Assembly: GCA_944381535.1 (NCBI GenBank)
Contig: CALWLN010000164.1
Coordinates: 1 to 63,103 of the forward strand
Source of the DNA: an uncultured Lachnospiraceae bacterium
GTDB lineage: Bacteria; Bacillota; Clostridia; Lachnospirales; Lachnospiraceae
Direction of reading: 5' to 3'
DNA length: 63,103 nucleotides
The position numbers were made by a program, and so were the translations under genes. The stretch's first letter is position 1. Each line of letters begins with the position of its first letter. Under the pieces are notes generated by a model. That model was not told the origin of the DNA. It saw nothing but the letters and a program-made list of their open reading frames with translations, and searched no databases. This document shows, in pieces, positions 6,955-13,535 of this stretch.

Positions 6955-7554
6955 ATGAAAAGAATTATTTTTGCCACAGGAAATGAAGGAAAATTAAAGG
7001 AAATCAAGGTGATTCTGGAAGAACCGGGCGTGGAGGTGATCTCCATGAAGGAGGCCGGGATTGAGGCGGATATTGAGGAGAACGGAACCACCTTTGAGGA
7101 AAATGCCGTCATTAAGGCCAGGGCCGTGGCCGCAAAAACCGGGAAGATTGTATTGGCGGACGATTCCGGACTGGAAATCGATTATCTGGGTGGCGAACCC
7201 GGGGTATACTCGGCCCGGTATGCGGGAGAGGACACACCTTACACGGTTAAGAACCAGTTGCTGCTGGACCGGCTTGCGGGTGTGGAGAAGGAGCGGCGGA
7301 CGGCGCGGTTCGTCTGTGTGATTGCGGCAGTTTTGCCGGACGGGGAAGTGATCACCACCCGGGGAACCATTGAGGGGTATATCGGCTTTGCGCCGGCGGG
7401 AGAAAACGGATTCGGCTACGACCCCATTTTCTATGTGCCGGAGTACGAGTGCTCCACCGCCCAGCTTAGCATGGAGCAGAAGAACGCGTTGAGCCACAGA
7501 GGAAAAGCTCTGCGTGCCATGAAAGAGAAATTACAAGAATATTTGGAAGCGTAA
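6955..7554 (+). CDS. rdgB: XTP/dITP pyrophosphatase (RdgB/HAM1)
   Basis: 199 residues, full length for the family. The opening IIFATGNEGKLKEIK, the FEENAVIKARAVA helix, ADDSGLEIDYLGGEPGVYSARYAGE, the AENGFGYDPIFY loop and the C-terminal AQLSMEQKNALSHRGKAL are the canonical RdgB signatures. The enzyme hydrolyses dITP, XTP and related deaminated purine nucleotides to keep them out of DNA and RNA. ATG 6955 is preferred over an upstream ATG at 6925, which would overlap the peptidase gene; TGGAG lies upstream. The phosphodiesterase gene starts 9 bases after the stop, a pairing common in Firmicutes. Confidence 0.95.
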   Translation: MKRIIFATGNEGKLKEIKVILEEPGVEVISMKEAGIEADIEENGTTFEENAVIKARAVAAKTGKIVLADDSGLEIDYLGGEPGVYSARYAGEDTPYTVKNQLLLDRLAGVEKERRTARFVCVIAAVLPDGEVITTRGTIEGYIGFAPAGENGFGYDPIFYVPEYECSTAQLSMEQKNALSHRGKALRAMKEKLQEYLEA

Positions 7555-7563
7555 GGAAGATGG

Positions 7564-8046
7564 ATGATGAGAATTTTGATTGTGAGTGATACCCATAGGA
7601 ACCATAGTAATCTGAAGCGGGTGCTGAGCGCCGAGGCTCCCATTGACATGCTGATTCATCTGGGGGACGCGGAGGGGTGCGAACGGGAGATTGCCTATAT
7701 GGCGGATTGCCCTCTGGAAATCGTGTCCGGAAACAGTGACGTGTTCTCTTTTTTGGAGCGGGAGAAGGAACTCATGTTGGGGCGATACCGGACCCTGATT
7801 ACCCACGGTCATTACTATTATGTGAACATGGGCCTTGCCCACATCAAGCAGGAGGCCGAGGCCCGTGGATTTGATATCGTCATGTTCGGCCATACCCATC
7901 GGCCTATGATCGATTTTGGGAAAAATCTGATTACCCTAAATCCAGGCAGTCTGTCCTACCCACGGCAGGAAGGACGCCGGCCTTCCTACATTATGATGGA
8001 GCTTGAGGGGGATTTGCCGGCTCGTTTTCGACTGGAATATCTGTAA
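7564..8046 (+). CDS. YfcE/MJ0936-family metallophosphoesterase
   Basis: 160 residues. Calcineurin-like phosphoesterase motifs appear in order: SDTHRN near the N-terminus, HLGDAEG, VSGNSD (the GNxD motif), THGHYY and FGHTHRP, then NPGSLSYPRQEG. These supply the two-metal centre. Family members hydrolyse phosphodiesters such as bis-pNPP in vitro; the cellular substrate is not established. It is cotranscribed with rdgB (9-base gap, AAGGAAG site). Two adjacent ATG codons (7564, 7567) are possible starts. Confidence 0.9.
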   Translation: MMRILIVSDTHRNHSNLKRVLSAEAPIDMLIHLGDAEGCEREIAYMADCPLEIVSGNSDVFSFLEREKELMLGRYRTLITHGHYYYVNMGLAHIKQEAEARGFDIVMFGHTHRPMIDFGKNLITLNPGSLSYPRQEGRRPSYIMMELEGDLPARFRLEYL

Positions 8047-8054
8047 AATTTTTG

Positions 8055-8083
8055 TTGACATTTTGGCAATGCTATAATATAAT
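8055..8083 (+). promoter_or_regulatory. consensus sigma-A promoter of second tRNA cluster
   Basis: TTGACA (8055-8060), exactly 17 bases, TATAAT (8078-8083): a perfect consensus 42 bases upstream of tRNA-Pro. Confidence 0.85.
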
Positions 8084-8124
8084 ACTATTTGTGTCACGGC
8101 ATTTTACAGGGAATCTGTTAGAGA

Positions 8125-8199
8125 CGGGGTGTGGCTCAGCTTGGCTAGAGCGCCTGGTTTGGGACCAGGAGGTCGCAGGTTCGAATCCTGTCACCCCGA
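8125..8199 (+). tRNA. tRNA-Pro (TGG)
   Basis: 75 bases; acceptor CGGGGTG pairs perfectly with CACCCCG, stem CCTGG/CCAGG holds anticodon TGG at 8160-8162, discriminator A8199. No CCA is encoded. Confidence 0.94.
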
Positions 8200-8209
8200 T
8201 TGCCGCTAT

Positions 8210-8280
8210 GCGGGTGTAGTTCAATGGTAGAACACCAGCCTTCCAAGCTGGACACGGGGGTTCGATTCCCATCACCCGCT
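8210..8280 (+). tRNA. tRNA-Gly (TCC)
   Basis: 71 bases; acceptor GCGGGTG pairs perfectly with CACCCGC, stem CCAGC/GCTGG holds anticodon TCC at 8242-8244, discriminator T8280 as is normal for glycine. No CCA is encoded. Confidence 0.94.
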
Positions 8281-8404
8281 TGCATTGAGCACTTAATGAG
8301 GTCGAGCGAAGCGAAGGCCGAATTTAGTGCGAAAGCACACCTGGATACGTAGCGAGGTGTTTTCGAGCTTAGTAGCCATGGTGCTACCACAGTGCACTTA
8401 ATGC
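8281..8404 (+). other. structured insert between two tRNA genes
   Basis: About 124 bases with nested short inverted repeats. The ends nearly pair (TGCATTGAGCACTT near 8280-8293 against AGTGCACTTAATGCA near 8390-8404), and inside are GTGCGAAAGCAC, ACCT...AGGT and GCGAAGC-type loops. No ORF is present. It could be a REP-like element, a spacer RNA or an unknown small RNA processed from the tRNA transcript. Confidence 0.4.
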
Positions 8405-8418
8405 AAAGTATCTTATCT

Positions 8419-8492
<74 letters not shown>

Positions 8493-8493
8493 T

Positions 8494-8540
8494 TACTCTT
8501 ACGGTTTGTAAGAGTGTTGATCAGGAAGTTCCTGATTTTT
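8494..8540 (+). terminator. double hairpin between tRNA-Arg and tRNA-His, terminator-like
   Basis: Two hairpins follow one another: ACTCTTAC (8494-8501) with GTAAGAGT (8507-8514), and ATCAGGA (8520-8526) with TCCTGAT (8530-8536) followed by TTTT. The second is compact with a three-base loop and may terminate part of the transcripts or serve as a processing site. Confidence 0.5.
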
Positions 8541-8542
8541 AT

Positions 8543-8617
8543 GGTGGGTATAGCGCAGTTGGTTAGCGCGCCAGATTGTGGCTCTGGAGGCCAAGGGTTC
8601 GAATCCCTTTATCCACC
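8543..8617 (+). tRNA. tRNA-His (GTG)
   Basis: 75 bases including the extra G-1 (8543) opposite C73 (8617), the histidine identity pair. Acceptor GTGGGTA pairs with TATCCAC; stem CCAGA/TCTGG holds anticodon GTG at 8578-8580. No CCA is encoded. Confidence 0.94.
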
Positions 8618-8651
8618 CGCAAAGCATGGGCCTTATTCCCCGCGAGCAGAG

Positions 8652-8690
8652 AGCCAAGCGGACATGCTCGCATGTTCTGTTGGCTTTTTT
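8652..8690 (+). terminator. terminator-like hairpin after tRNA-His
   Basis: AGCCAA (8652-8657) pairs with TTGGCT (8680-8685), with an inner imperfect stem around GGACATG and CATGTT, followed by TTTTT. Two further tRNAs follow about 52 bases on; no promoter for them is obvious in between. Confidence 0.65.
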
Positions 8691-8741
8691 GTACGATTTT
8701 TCCAGAAAAGTTATGGCAGACAGCCCGCCCTGTCTTAGCAT

Positions 8742-8813
8742 TGGGCTATCGCCAAGCGGTAAGGCACAGGACTTTGACTCCTGCATTCGCTGGTTCGAAT
8801 CCAGCTAGCCCAG
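8742..8813 (+). tRNA. tRNA-Gln (TTG)
   Basis: 72 bases; acceptor TGGGCTA pairs with TAGCCCA, stem CAGGA/TCCTG holds anticodon TTG at 8774-8776, discriminator G8813. No CCA is encoded. Confidence 0.94.
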
Positions 8814-8817
8814 GTAT

Positions 8818-8890
8818 GGGATATTAGCTCAGTTGGTAGAGCACTTGACTTTTAATCAAGTTGTCCGGGGTTCGAATCCCCGATGTCTCA
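8818..8890 (+). tRNA. tRNA-Lys (TTT)
   Basis: 73 bases; acceptor GGGATAT pairs with ATGTCTC (two G-T), stem CTTGA/TCAAG holds anticodon TTT at 8851-8853, discriminator A8890. Last tRNA of the second cluster. No CCA is encoded. Confidence 0.93.
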
Positions 8891-8894
8891 TTTG

Positions 8895-8923
8895 AAGCAG
8901 TCTGAATTGGCAGGCTGCTTTTT
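8895..8923 (+). terminator. rho-independent terminator of second tRNA cluster
   Basis: AAGCAGTCTG (8895-8904) pairs with CAGGCTGCTT (8911-8920), one G-T, followed by TTT. Confidence 0.82.
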
Positions 8924-8974
8924 GTTATGAAAAGACATTTTTAATTTGAAAGCAAAATGGAGGGTTAGGTTTAG

Positions 8975-9373
8975 ATGAATATAGCGAAAATTATGACACC
9001 GAAGGTGTTCACTGTTTTCCTGCATGAGACGGATACCGTGCGGCAGGGATTGGAGGTTATGAAGCGGCATGGCTACACGGCCATTCCGGTGCTGGATCTG
9101 GAGGATAAGTATCTGGGCTGTATTTCCGAGGGGGATTTTCTCTGGCATATTCTGGCCAAGGGGTCCGCGGACTGGAAGGAGCAGGAGAAGTATCGAATCG
9201 GCGAGTTGTTGCGCCGGGATTTTTGCGAGCCTTTGGACATCGAGGCGGACCGGGACAGGGTGATAGAGGCGCTCTTGAAACAGAATTTCGTGCCCATTGT
9301 GGACAGCCGGAATGTGCTGTGTGGCATTGTCACGAGACGGTCGGCGATGGAGTATTTGTTTGAGGAGAAGTAG
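8975..9373 (+). CDS. CBS-domain pair protein
   Basis: 132 residues made of two tandem CBS motifs: residues 1-60 (IAKIMTPKVFTVFLHETDTV, YTAIPVLDLEDKYLGCISEG) and about 75-130 (DIEADRDRVIEALLKQNFVP, CGIVTRRSAMEYL). Such stand-alone CBS pairs bind adenine nucleotides and act as energy or ligand sensors in the cytoplasm; what it regulates is unknown. A GGAGGG site precedes ATG 8975. It is monocistronic between the tRNA terminator and a DUF3795 gene. Confidence 0.87.
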   Translation: MNIAKIMTPKVFTVFLHETDTVRQGLEVMKRHGYTAIPVLDLEDKYLGCISEGDFLWHILAKGSADWKEQEKYRIGELLRRDFCEPLDIEADRDRVIEALLKQNFVPIVDSRNVLCGIVTRRSAMEYLFEEK

Positions 9374-9437
9374 TGAGAATTCATAATCATCGCAAATTAT
9401 TAAGAATTGGGAAAGCTTGCGTTTAGCGGAGGTACAT

Positions 9438-9860
9438 ATGTCAGATAAAGTGTTTTCAAAATGCGGAATGCGGTGTGATTTATGTCTCATTTACCGGCCG
9501 AATGTAAAAAAAGAGGATAGGCGGGAAGAAATCTGTAAGGGTTATGAAAAAACAACGCCGGGGTATCATCCCAACCCCAAAACCATTATTTGCGACGGGT
9601 GCTGCAGTGAAAAAGAAGGCGCCATATTGCTTGACCCGACGTGCAGGGCCCGGAAATGCGTCATGGAAAAAGGCTATATTCATTGCGGGTACTGTGAAGC
9701 ATATCCATGCGATATTTTCCCGGCGGAGCTGTCACAGGAGGAGCTTGTACAACGGATAGACGTGGAGAAGCAGTGGACCTGGGAAGATGAAAAATTAATG
9801 GAAGCCTATAACTGCAAAAAATATATGGACGAGTTTCGAAGGGGAGAAAAGCGTTCCTAA
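9438..9860 (+). CDS. DUF3795 cysteine-rich protein
   Basis: 140 residues. The cysteine pattern CGMRCDLCLIY, then ICDGCCSE, CRARKCVMEKGYIHCGYC and CDIF is that of DUF3795, small proteins thought to hold zinc or an iron-sulfur centre; the biochemical role is not known. ATG 9438 is chosen because GGAGG lies about 7 bases upstream; an upstream in-frame start at 9417 has none. It is followed by a terminator hairpin. Confidence 0.85.
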   Translation: MSDKVFSKCGMRCDLCLIYRPNVKKEDRREEICKGYEKTTPGYHPNPKTIICDGCCSEKEGAILLDPTCRARKCVMEKGYIHCGYCEAYPCDIFPAELSQEELVQRIDVEKQWTWEDEKLMEAYNCKKYMDEFRRGEKRS

Positions 9861-10123
9861 ATGTGCAGGTATTCGGAACGGATAATTTTGCTTAAAATCC
9901 GCAGCTGTCTCATGAACCATGCCCCGGCGGTACTGCGTGTAGGGCATGGTTCATATTTTTTCTTGCCTACTTTGCAAATTTGTGATACGATTACTACACC
10001 CCAACCGCAACATTGTTCACATCATGTATTTTCAGGTATAAGATTCAATCAATTCAGCGGCAAGCCGCACAATCCAAACCATCAATTTAATAAAATAATC
10101 ATAGTATCCCCGAATCAGCCGGA
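9861..10123. other. gene-free interval with terminator
   Basis: Apart from the hairpin at 9913-9960 nothing is recognised. A frame from 9861 to 10127 is open but has no ribosome site, unlikely composition and runs over the terminator, so it is not called. Confidence 0.5.
9913..9960 (+). terminator. rho-independent terminator after DUF3795 gene
   Basis: A perfect 12-bp stem, TGAACCATGCCC (9913-9924) with GGGCATGGTTCA (9942-9953), followed by TATTTTTT. Confidence 0.85.
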
Positions 10124-10152
10124 TTGACGGGGTATGGTGTTTTTGTTATACT
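10124..10152 (+). promoter_or_regulatory. sigma-A type promoter of the Rpn-like gene
   Basis: TTGACG (10124-10129), 17 bases, TATACT (10147-10152), 73 bases upstream of the ATG at 10226. Confidence 0.65.
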
Positions 10153-10225
10153 AAGATAAAGGTAAGATAACGTTCTGCACATACCCTTTCATACCTGCTT
10201 GAGTTCTGGGAGGAAAGGAGAATCT

Positions 10226-11236
10226 ATGGACCGGGATATCGCGGAAAAGCGATTAGAAGACTACAATGATGTATTTGCGGATATTTTTAATAACCTTGTA
10301 TTTCATGGGAATCAGATTCTGGAGGAGGATAAACTGGAACCCTTCCCAACAGAAGCTTTTACCAGGAGGGCGGACGGAGGTTTTCGTCAGGGAAACGGCG
10401 ATGTCCGCAAGGTGGACCGTCGAAACGGAAGATACCGGCTCATCTATGGTACCGAAAACCAGGACGGCCCGGACAACACCATGCCGGAACGGATTATGGG
10501 CTATGAATATGCGTCATACGAGGAACAGATAAAACAATTTATGGCTCAAAACGAAAAAGAAGGCAATCGTGCTTATACAAAAAGAATCCATGATCACCAG
10601 CGCCTGGCGCCTGTGGTGACAGTAGTTTTACATTATGGAGGTGTATGGCAGCGCCCCAGAAGCCTCCATGACATGCTGGAATTCCCCACGGAAATCGAGG
10701 AAGAAATCAAACCCTTCGTGGCAGATTACCCTATGAATCTGGTTGATTTGGCCACAGTGCCAGAAGAAGTCCGGCAGCGGATGACTTCGGATTTCCGTTT
10801 TGTTGTGGAGTACCTGGCCTGCAGGAATCGTCCGGAGAAAATGAAGAAATTTATGTCCGATAATGAGCGGGTGATTCGCCATCCGGTGGAATTTCTGGAG
10901 GTCATGAGCGAACTGGCCAGCGATGGGCGATACAAAATTATTCGGAATCAGTTGATAGAGCAGGAAAAGGCAGGTCATAAAAAGGAGGATTTGACCATGT
11001 GGAAGATTGAAGACGAGATTGAGAACAGAGGAATTGAGAAGGGCATTAAGCAAGGTGAATGGCTCAAAATGATTGTTCTGATAAGAAAGAAATGCCAGAA
11101 GGGGAAAGATGTCCAGGAAACCGCAGAGGAGCTGGAGGAAGATGTTTCGATCATCCGGCCAATCTATGATTTGATTACATTGCATCCGGAGATGGGGGAC
11201 CAGGAGATTCTTTCCAGGTACCAATCTTTAAAGTGA
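10226..11236 (+). CDS. Rpn-family recombination-promoting nuclease / PD-(D/E)XK transposase-like protein
   Basis: 336 residues. The N-terminal ~150 residues match the degenerate PD-(D/E)XK fold of the Rpn/Transposase_31-like family: GDVRKVDRR, YRLIYGTENQ in place of the usual ExK/ExQ strand, PERIMGYEYASYEEQI, then APVVTVVLHYGG and W. The C-terminal third is charged and helical (IENRGIEKGIKQGEW), a tail seen in many Rpn proteins. The family nicks DNA and stimulates RecA-independent recombination; many copies in Lachnospiraceae are of unknown use. ATG 10226 has AAAGGAGA upstream. Own promoter, own bidirectional terminator. The weakly matching catalytic strand leaves activity in doubt. Confidence 0.8.
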   Translation: MDRDIAEKRLEDYNDVFADIFNNLVFHGNQILEEDKLEPFPTEAFTRRADGGFRQGNGDVRKVDRRNGRYRLIYGTENQDGPDNTMPERIMGYEYASYEEQIKQFMAQNEKEGNRAYTKRIHDHQRLAPVVTVVLHYGGVWQRPRSLHDMLEFPTEIEEEIKPFVADYPMNLVDLATVPEEVRQRMTSDFRFVVEYLACRNRPEKMKKFMSDNERVIRHPVEFLEVMSELASDGRYKIIRNQLIEQEKAGHKKEDLTMWKIEDEIENRGIEKGIKQGEWLKMIVLIRKKCQKGKDVQETAEELEEDVSIIRPIYDLITLHPEMGDQEILSRYQSLK

Positions 11237-11317
11237 TATTGGTACTGTATGCGTCTGATGTTCTCCCCATGCGTAATGAATCAGCAGCATAGACTGGGGC
11301 GTGAGAAATTTGGCGGC

Positions 11318-11365
11318 AAAATGGGCCGGCGCACGAAATTTTGATTCGTGCGCCGGCCCATTTTT
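11318..11365. terminator. bidirectional terminator between convergent genes
   Basis: A perfect 20-bp stem (11318-11337 with 11345-11364, core GGGCCGGCGCACGAA) with AAAA on the left and TTTTT on the right serves both the Rpn-like gene and fucO. A second, smaller hairpin GCCCGC/GCGGGC follows at about 11373-11388. Confidence 0.9.
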
Positions 11366-11396
11366 GACTTGCCCGCCATGAGCGGGCTCTAACGGT

Positions 11397-12542
11397 TTAC
11401 ATAATCTTCCGGAACAGCCCCATCAAATCCTCCACGCTGGCGTCCTTGGGGTTCCCGGGGGCGCAGGCGTCGGCAAAGGCGGATTCCGCCAGGAAGGGAA
11501 GATCCTCTTCCTTCACAGCCTCCAGTCTGGCAGGAATTCCCACATCCTGGGAGAGTTGTCTGACTGCGTCGATGGCGGCTTTCCGGTATTCTGCCTGGGT
11601 CATGCTATCCACACCCTTTACGCCCATAGCTCTTGCGATTTCACGGTATTTTTCACCGGTACATTCCTGATTGTATTCCATAACGATTGGCAGCATCATG
11701 GCGCAGGCCACCCCGTGGGGCGTGTCATAAACGGCGCCCAGAGTATGTGCCATGGAGTGGGCAATGCCAAGTCCCACGTTGGAGAAGCCCATGCCTGCAA
11801 TATACTGTCCGAGAGCCATGTCCTCCCGGCCCTTGCTGGTGTTGGCAACAGCGTCACGAAGAGATCTGGCAATGATTTCAATGGCCTTTAAATGGAACAT
11901 GTCGGTCATTTCCCAGGCTGCCTTTGTGGTGTAGCCCTCAATGGCGTGGGTCAGGGCGTCCATTCCGGTGGAGGCGGTCAGCCCCTTGGGCATGGAGGAC
12001 ATCATATCCGGGTCTACAATGGCGACGATGGGCATATCGTGGGGGTCTACGCAGACAAATTTGCGCTTCTTTTCCACATCCGTAATGACATAGTTGATGG
12101 TTACCTCTGCCGCAGTTCCGGCGGTGGTGGGCACGGCAAGGATGGGAACGCAGGGATTTTTTGTGGGAGCAACGCCCTCCAGGCTGCGCACGTCCTCAAA
12201 TTCCGGATTGGCGACGATGATACCGATGGCCTTTGCGGTATCCATGGAGGAGCCTCCGCCGATGGTGATGATGTAATCGGCCTGGGACGCCCGGAAAGCC
12301 GCCACACCGTTTTTCACATTTTCGATGGTAGGGTTGGCCTTGATATCGGAGTAAATCTCGTAGGCAAGGCCTTCCTTGTCCAGTAAATCGGTTACCTTGG
12401 CGGTCACCTGGAATTTGATCAGGTCCGGGTCAGAGCAGACGAAAGCCTTCTGAAAGCCATGGGCCTTTGCCTCGTTGACAATCTCCGCGATTGCGCCTGC
12501 TCCGTGATAAGAAGTCTGATTCAGCATGATTCTGTTTGCCAT
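11397..12542 (-). CDS. fucO: lactaldehyde reductase / group III iron-containing alcohol dehydrogenase (FucO)
   Basis: 381 residues, the length of E. coli FucO, with long near-identical stretches: SIDT-equivalent IGGGSSMDTAKAIGI, VRSLEGV, PTTAGTAAEVTINYVITD, KFVCVDPHDMP, STGMDALTHAIEGY, ALGQYIAGMGFSNVGLGIAH, DTPHGVA and TGEKYREIA. Asp and His residues in DALTHAIEGY and GIAHSMAHTLG...TPHG ligate Fe2+. It reduces L-lactaldehyde to 1,2-propanediol with NADH, the last step of anaerobic fucose or rhamnose fermentation, or interconverts similar short diols and alcohols. GAAAGGAG lies upstream of the ATG. No other fucose genes are in the window, so it may serve as a general fermentative dehydrogenase. 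It diverges from arsR. Confidence 0.94.
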   Translation of the reverse strand: MANRIMLNQTSYHGAGAIAEIVNEAKAHGFQKAFVCSDPDLIKFQVTAKVTDLLDKEGLAYEIYSDIKANPTIENVKNGVAAFRASQADYIITIGGGSSMDTAKAIGIIVANPEFEDVRSLEGVAPTKNPCVPILAVPTTAGTAAEVTINYVITDVEKKRKFVCVDPHDMPIVAIVDPDMMSSMPKGLTASTGMDALTHAIEGYTTKAAWEMTDMFHLKAIEIIARSLRDAVANTSKGREDMALGQYIAGMGFSNVGLGIAHSMAHTLGAVYDTPHGVACAMMLPIVMEYNQECTGEKYREIARAMGVKGVDSMTQAEYRKAAIDAVRQLSQDVGIPARLEAVKEEDLPFLAESAFADACAPGNPKDASVEDLMGLFRKIM

Positions 12543-12723
12543 AATAGTTCTCCTTTCATAGATATGTGGGGGCTATGGAAAATACATACCCGCTGGTCTT
12601 ATTTTATCATGGAATGGCGGGAATGAAAAGCGGGGAAATTTTTTTGTACTAAAGGTGACGGCAGGCACATATAGTGGTACATAGAAAGTATTGTTGCTGT
12701 CCACAGACCGGTTTTGCGAAGCG

Positions 12724-12752
12724 TGTTACCGGACGGGGCGTGCCCGGTAACA
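12724..12752. repeat. inverted repeat upstream of arsR
   Basis: TGTTACCGG (12724-12732) with CCGGTAACA (12744-12752) sit 16 bases upstream of the arsR start. It could be an ArsR operator or a leader hairpin; no T-run follows. Confidence 0.55.
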
Positions 12753-12768
12753 ATATCCTGCGGGAGAG

Positions 12769-13083
12769 GTGAGCAATTTGGAACAAGTATACATGAATAC
12801 CGCGAAAATGTTAAAGGCGATTTCCGAACCGAAGCGTCTGCGCATTGTGGATATGCTCTCCTGCGGGGAGTTGTGCGCCTGTAGAATTCTGGAAAATTTC
12901 CACATCACCCAGCCCACCCTTTCCCACGACATGCGGGTGTTGATGGAGGCCGGAATCGTCAGGGACCGCCGTGAGGGCAAGAATATTTTTTACTCTTTAA
13001 ACAGGGAGCGCTTGGCTGCACTGGAACAGATTCTGCACGGAATCATGACGCCCAAGGAAAATTGTATTTGCCATTTGAAATAA
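12769..13083 (+). CDS. arsR: ArsR-family metalloregulatory repressor
   Basis: 104 residues, a winged-helix ArsR/SmtB protein. The recognition part is FHITQPTLSHDMRVLMEAG with the wing DRREGKNIFYSL; the metal site is the ELCACRI motif (CxC) at the start of the alpha-3 helix, as in As(III)/Sb(III)-sensing ArsR, plus a CIC near the C-terminus. It should leave DNA when arsenite binds. GTG 12769 is given; TTG 12778 (better spaced from GAGAGGTGAG) or ATG 12793 are alternatives. It leads arsD and arsA. Confidence 0.92.
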   Translation: MSNLEQVYMNTAKMLKAISEPKRLRIVDMLSCGELCACRILENFHITQPTLSHDMRVLMEAGIVRDRREGKNIFYSLNRERLAALEQILHGIMTPKENCICHLK

Positions 13084-13202
13084 TTGAGTCACATTCCAGC
13101 GCCGGTTTTCATATAATCTATAGAATGATTTCTATATTTCAATTCATGAAGAGGAATGATTTAGAACTCATAAAAAATGAAATCCATGAAGGAGAAGAAT
13201 CT

Positions 13203-13535
13203 ATGAAAACCATGAAAATCTATGAACCGGCCATGTGCTGCGCCACCGGGCTCTGCGGGGTGGGGGTTGACCCGGAACTGCTTCGCATTTCCGCTGTATT
13301 AAATACGCTGAAACAAAACGGTGTGGAGGTACGGCGATTCAATTTAAACAGTGCCCCGGGAGAATTTGTAAAAAATAAGACCGTCACCGGATATTTACGA
13401 AAGTTCGGACCGGATAAGCTGCCGGTAACACTGGTGGACGGTGTGCTGATGATTGCCGGGCGTTATCCAACCAACCGGGAATTGACAAGCTGGCTGGAGC
13501 TGTCCGATGACGTTCTGGGCGGGGACTGCTTATGA
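13203..13535 (+). CDS. arsD: arsenic metallochaperone ArsD
   Basis: 110 residues. IYEPAMCCATGLCGVGVD carries the vicinal Cys pair and third Cys (MCCxxxxC) that bind As(III); DPELLRISAVLNTLKQNGV and the C-terminal LPVTLVDG follow the family. ArsD hands arsenite to the ArsA ATPase and weakly represses the operon. A GAAGGAGAA site precedes ATG 13203. The last four bases overlap the arsA start (ATGA), indicating translational coupling. The extra C-terminal Cys pairs of the E. coli R773 protein are missing except one terminal Cys. Confidence 0.93.
   Translation: MKTMKIYEPAMCCATGLCGVGVDPELLRISAVLNTLKQNGVEVRRFNLNSAPGEFVKNKTVTGYLRKFGPDKLPVTLVDGVLMIAGRYPTNRELTSWLELSDDVLGGDCL

Noticed and set aside
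6054-7112. A 352-codon frame on the minus strand
   Set aside because: It lies antisense to the peptidase and rdgB genes, which have intact motifs; its own translation is Ile/Val/Ala-rich low-quality sequence with no family and no ribosome site.
9861-10127. An 88-codon frame after the DUF3795 gene
   Set aside because: Runs over a strong terminator, no ribosome site, unusual composition.
12724-12752. Terminator upstream of arsR
   Set aside because: The inverted repeat has no T-run and lies right before the ribosome site, so it is listed as an operator-like repeat instead.
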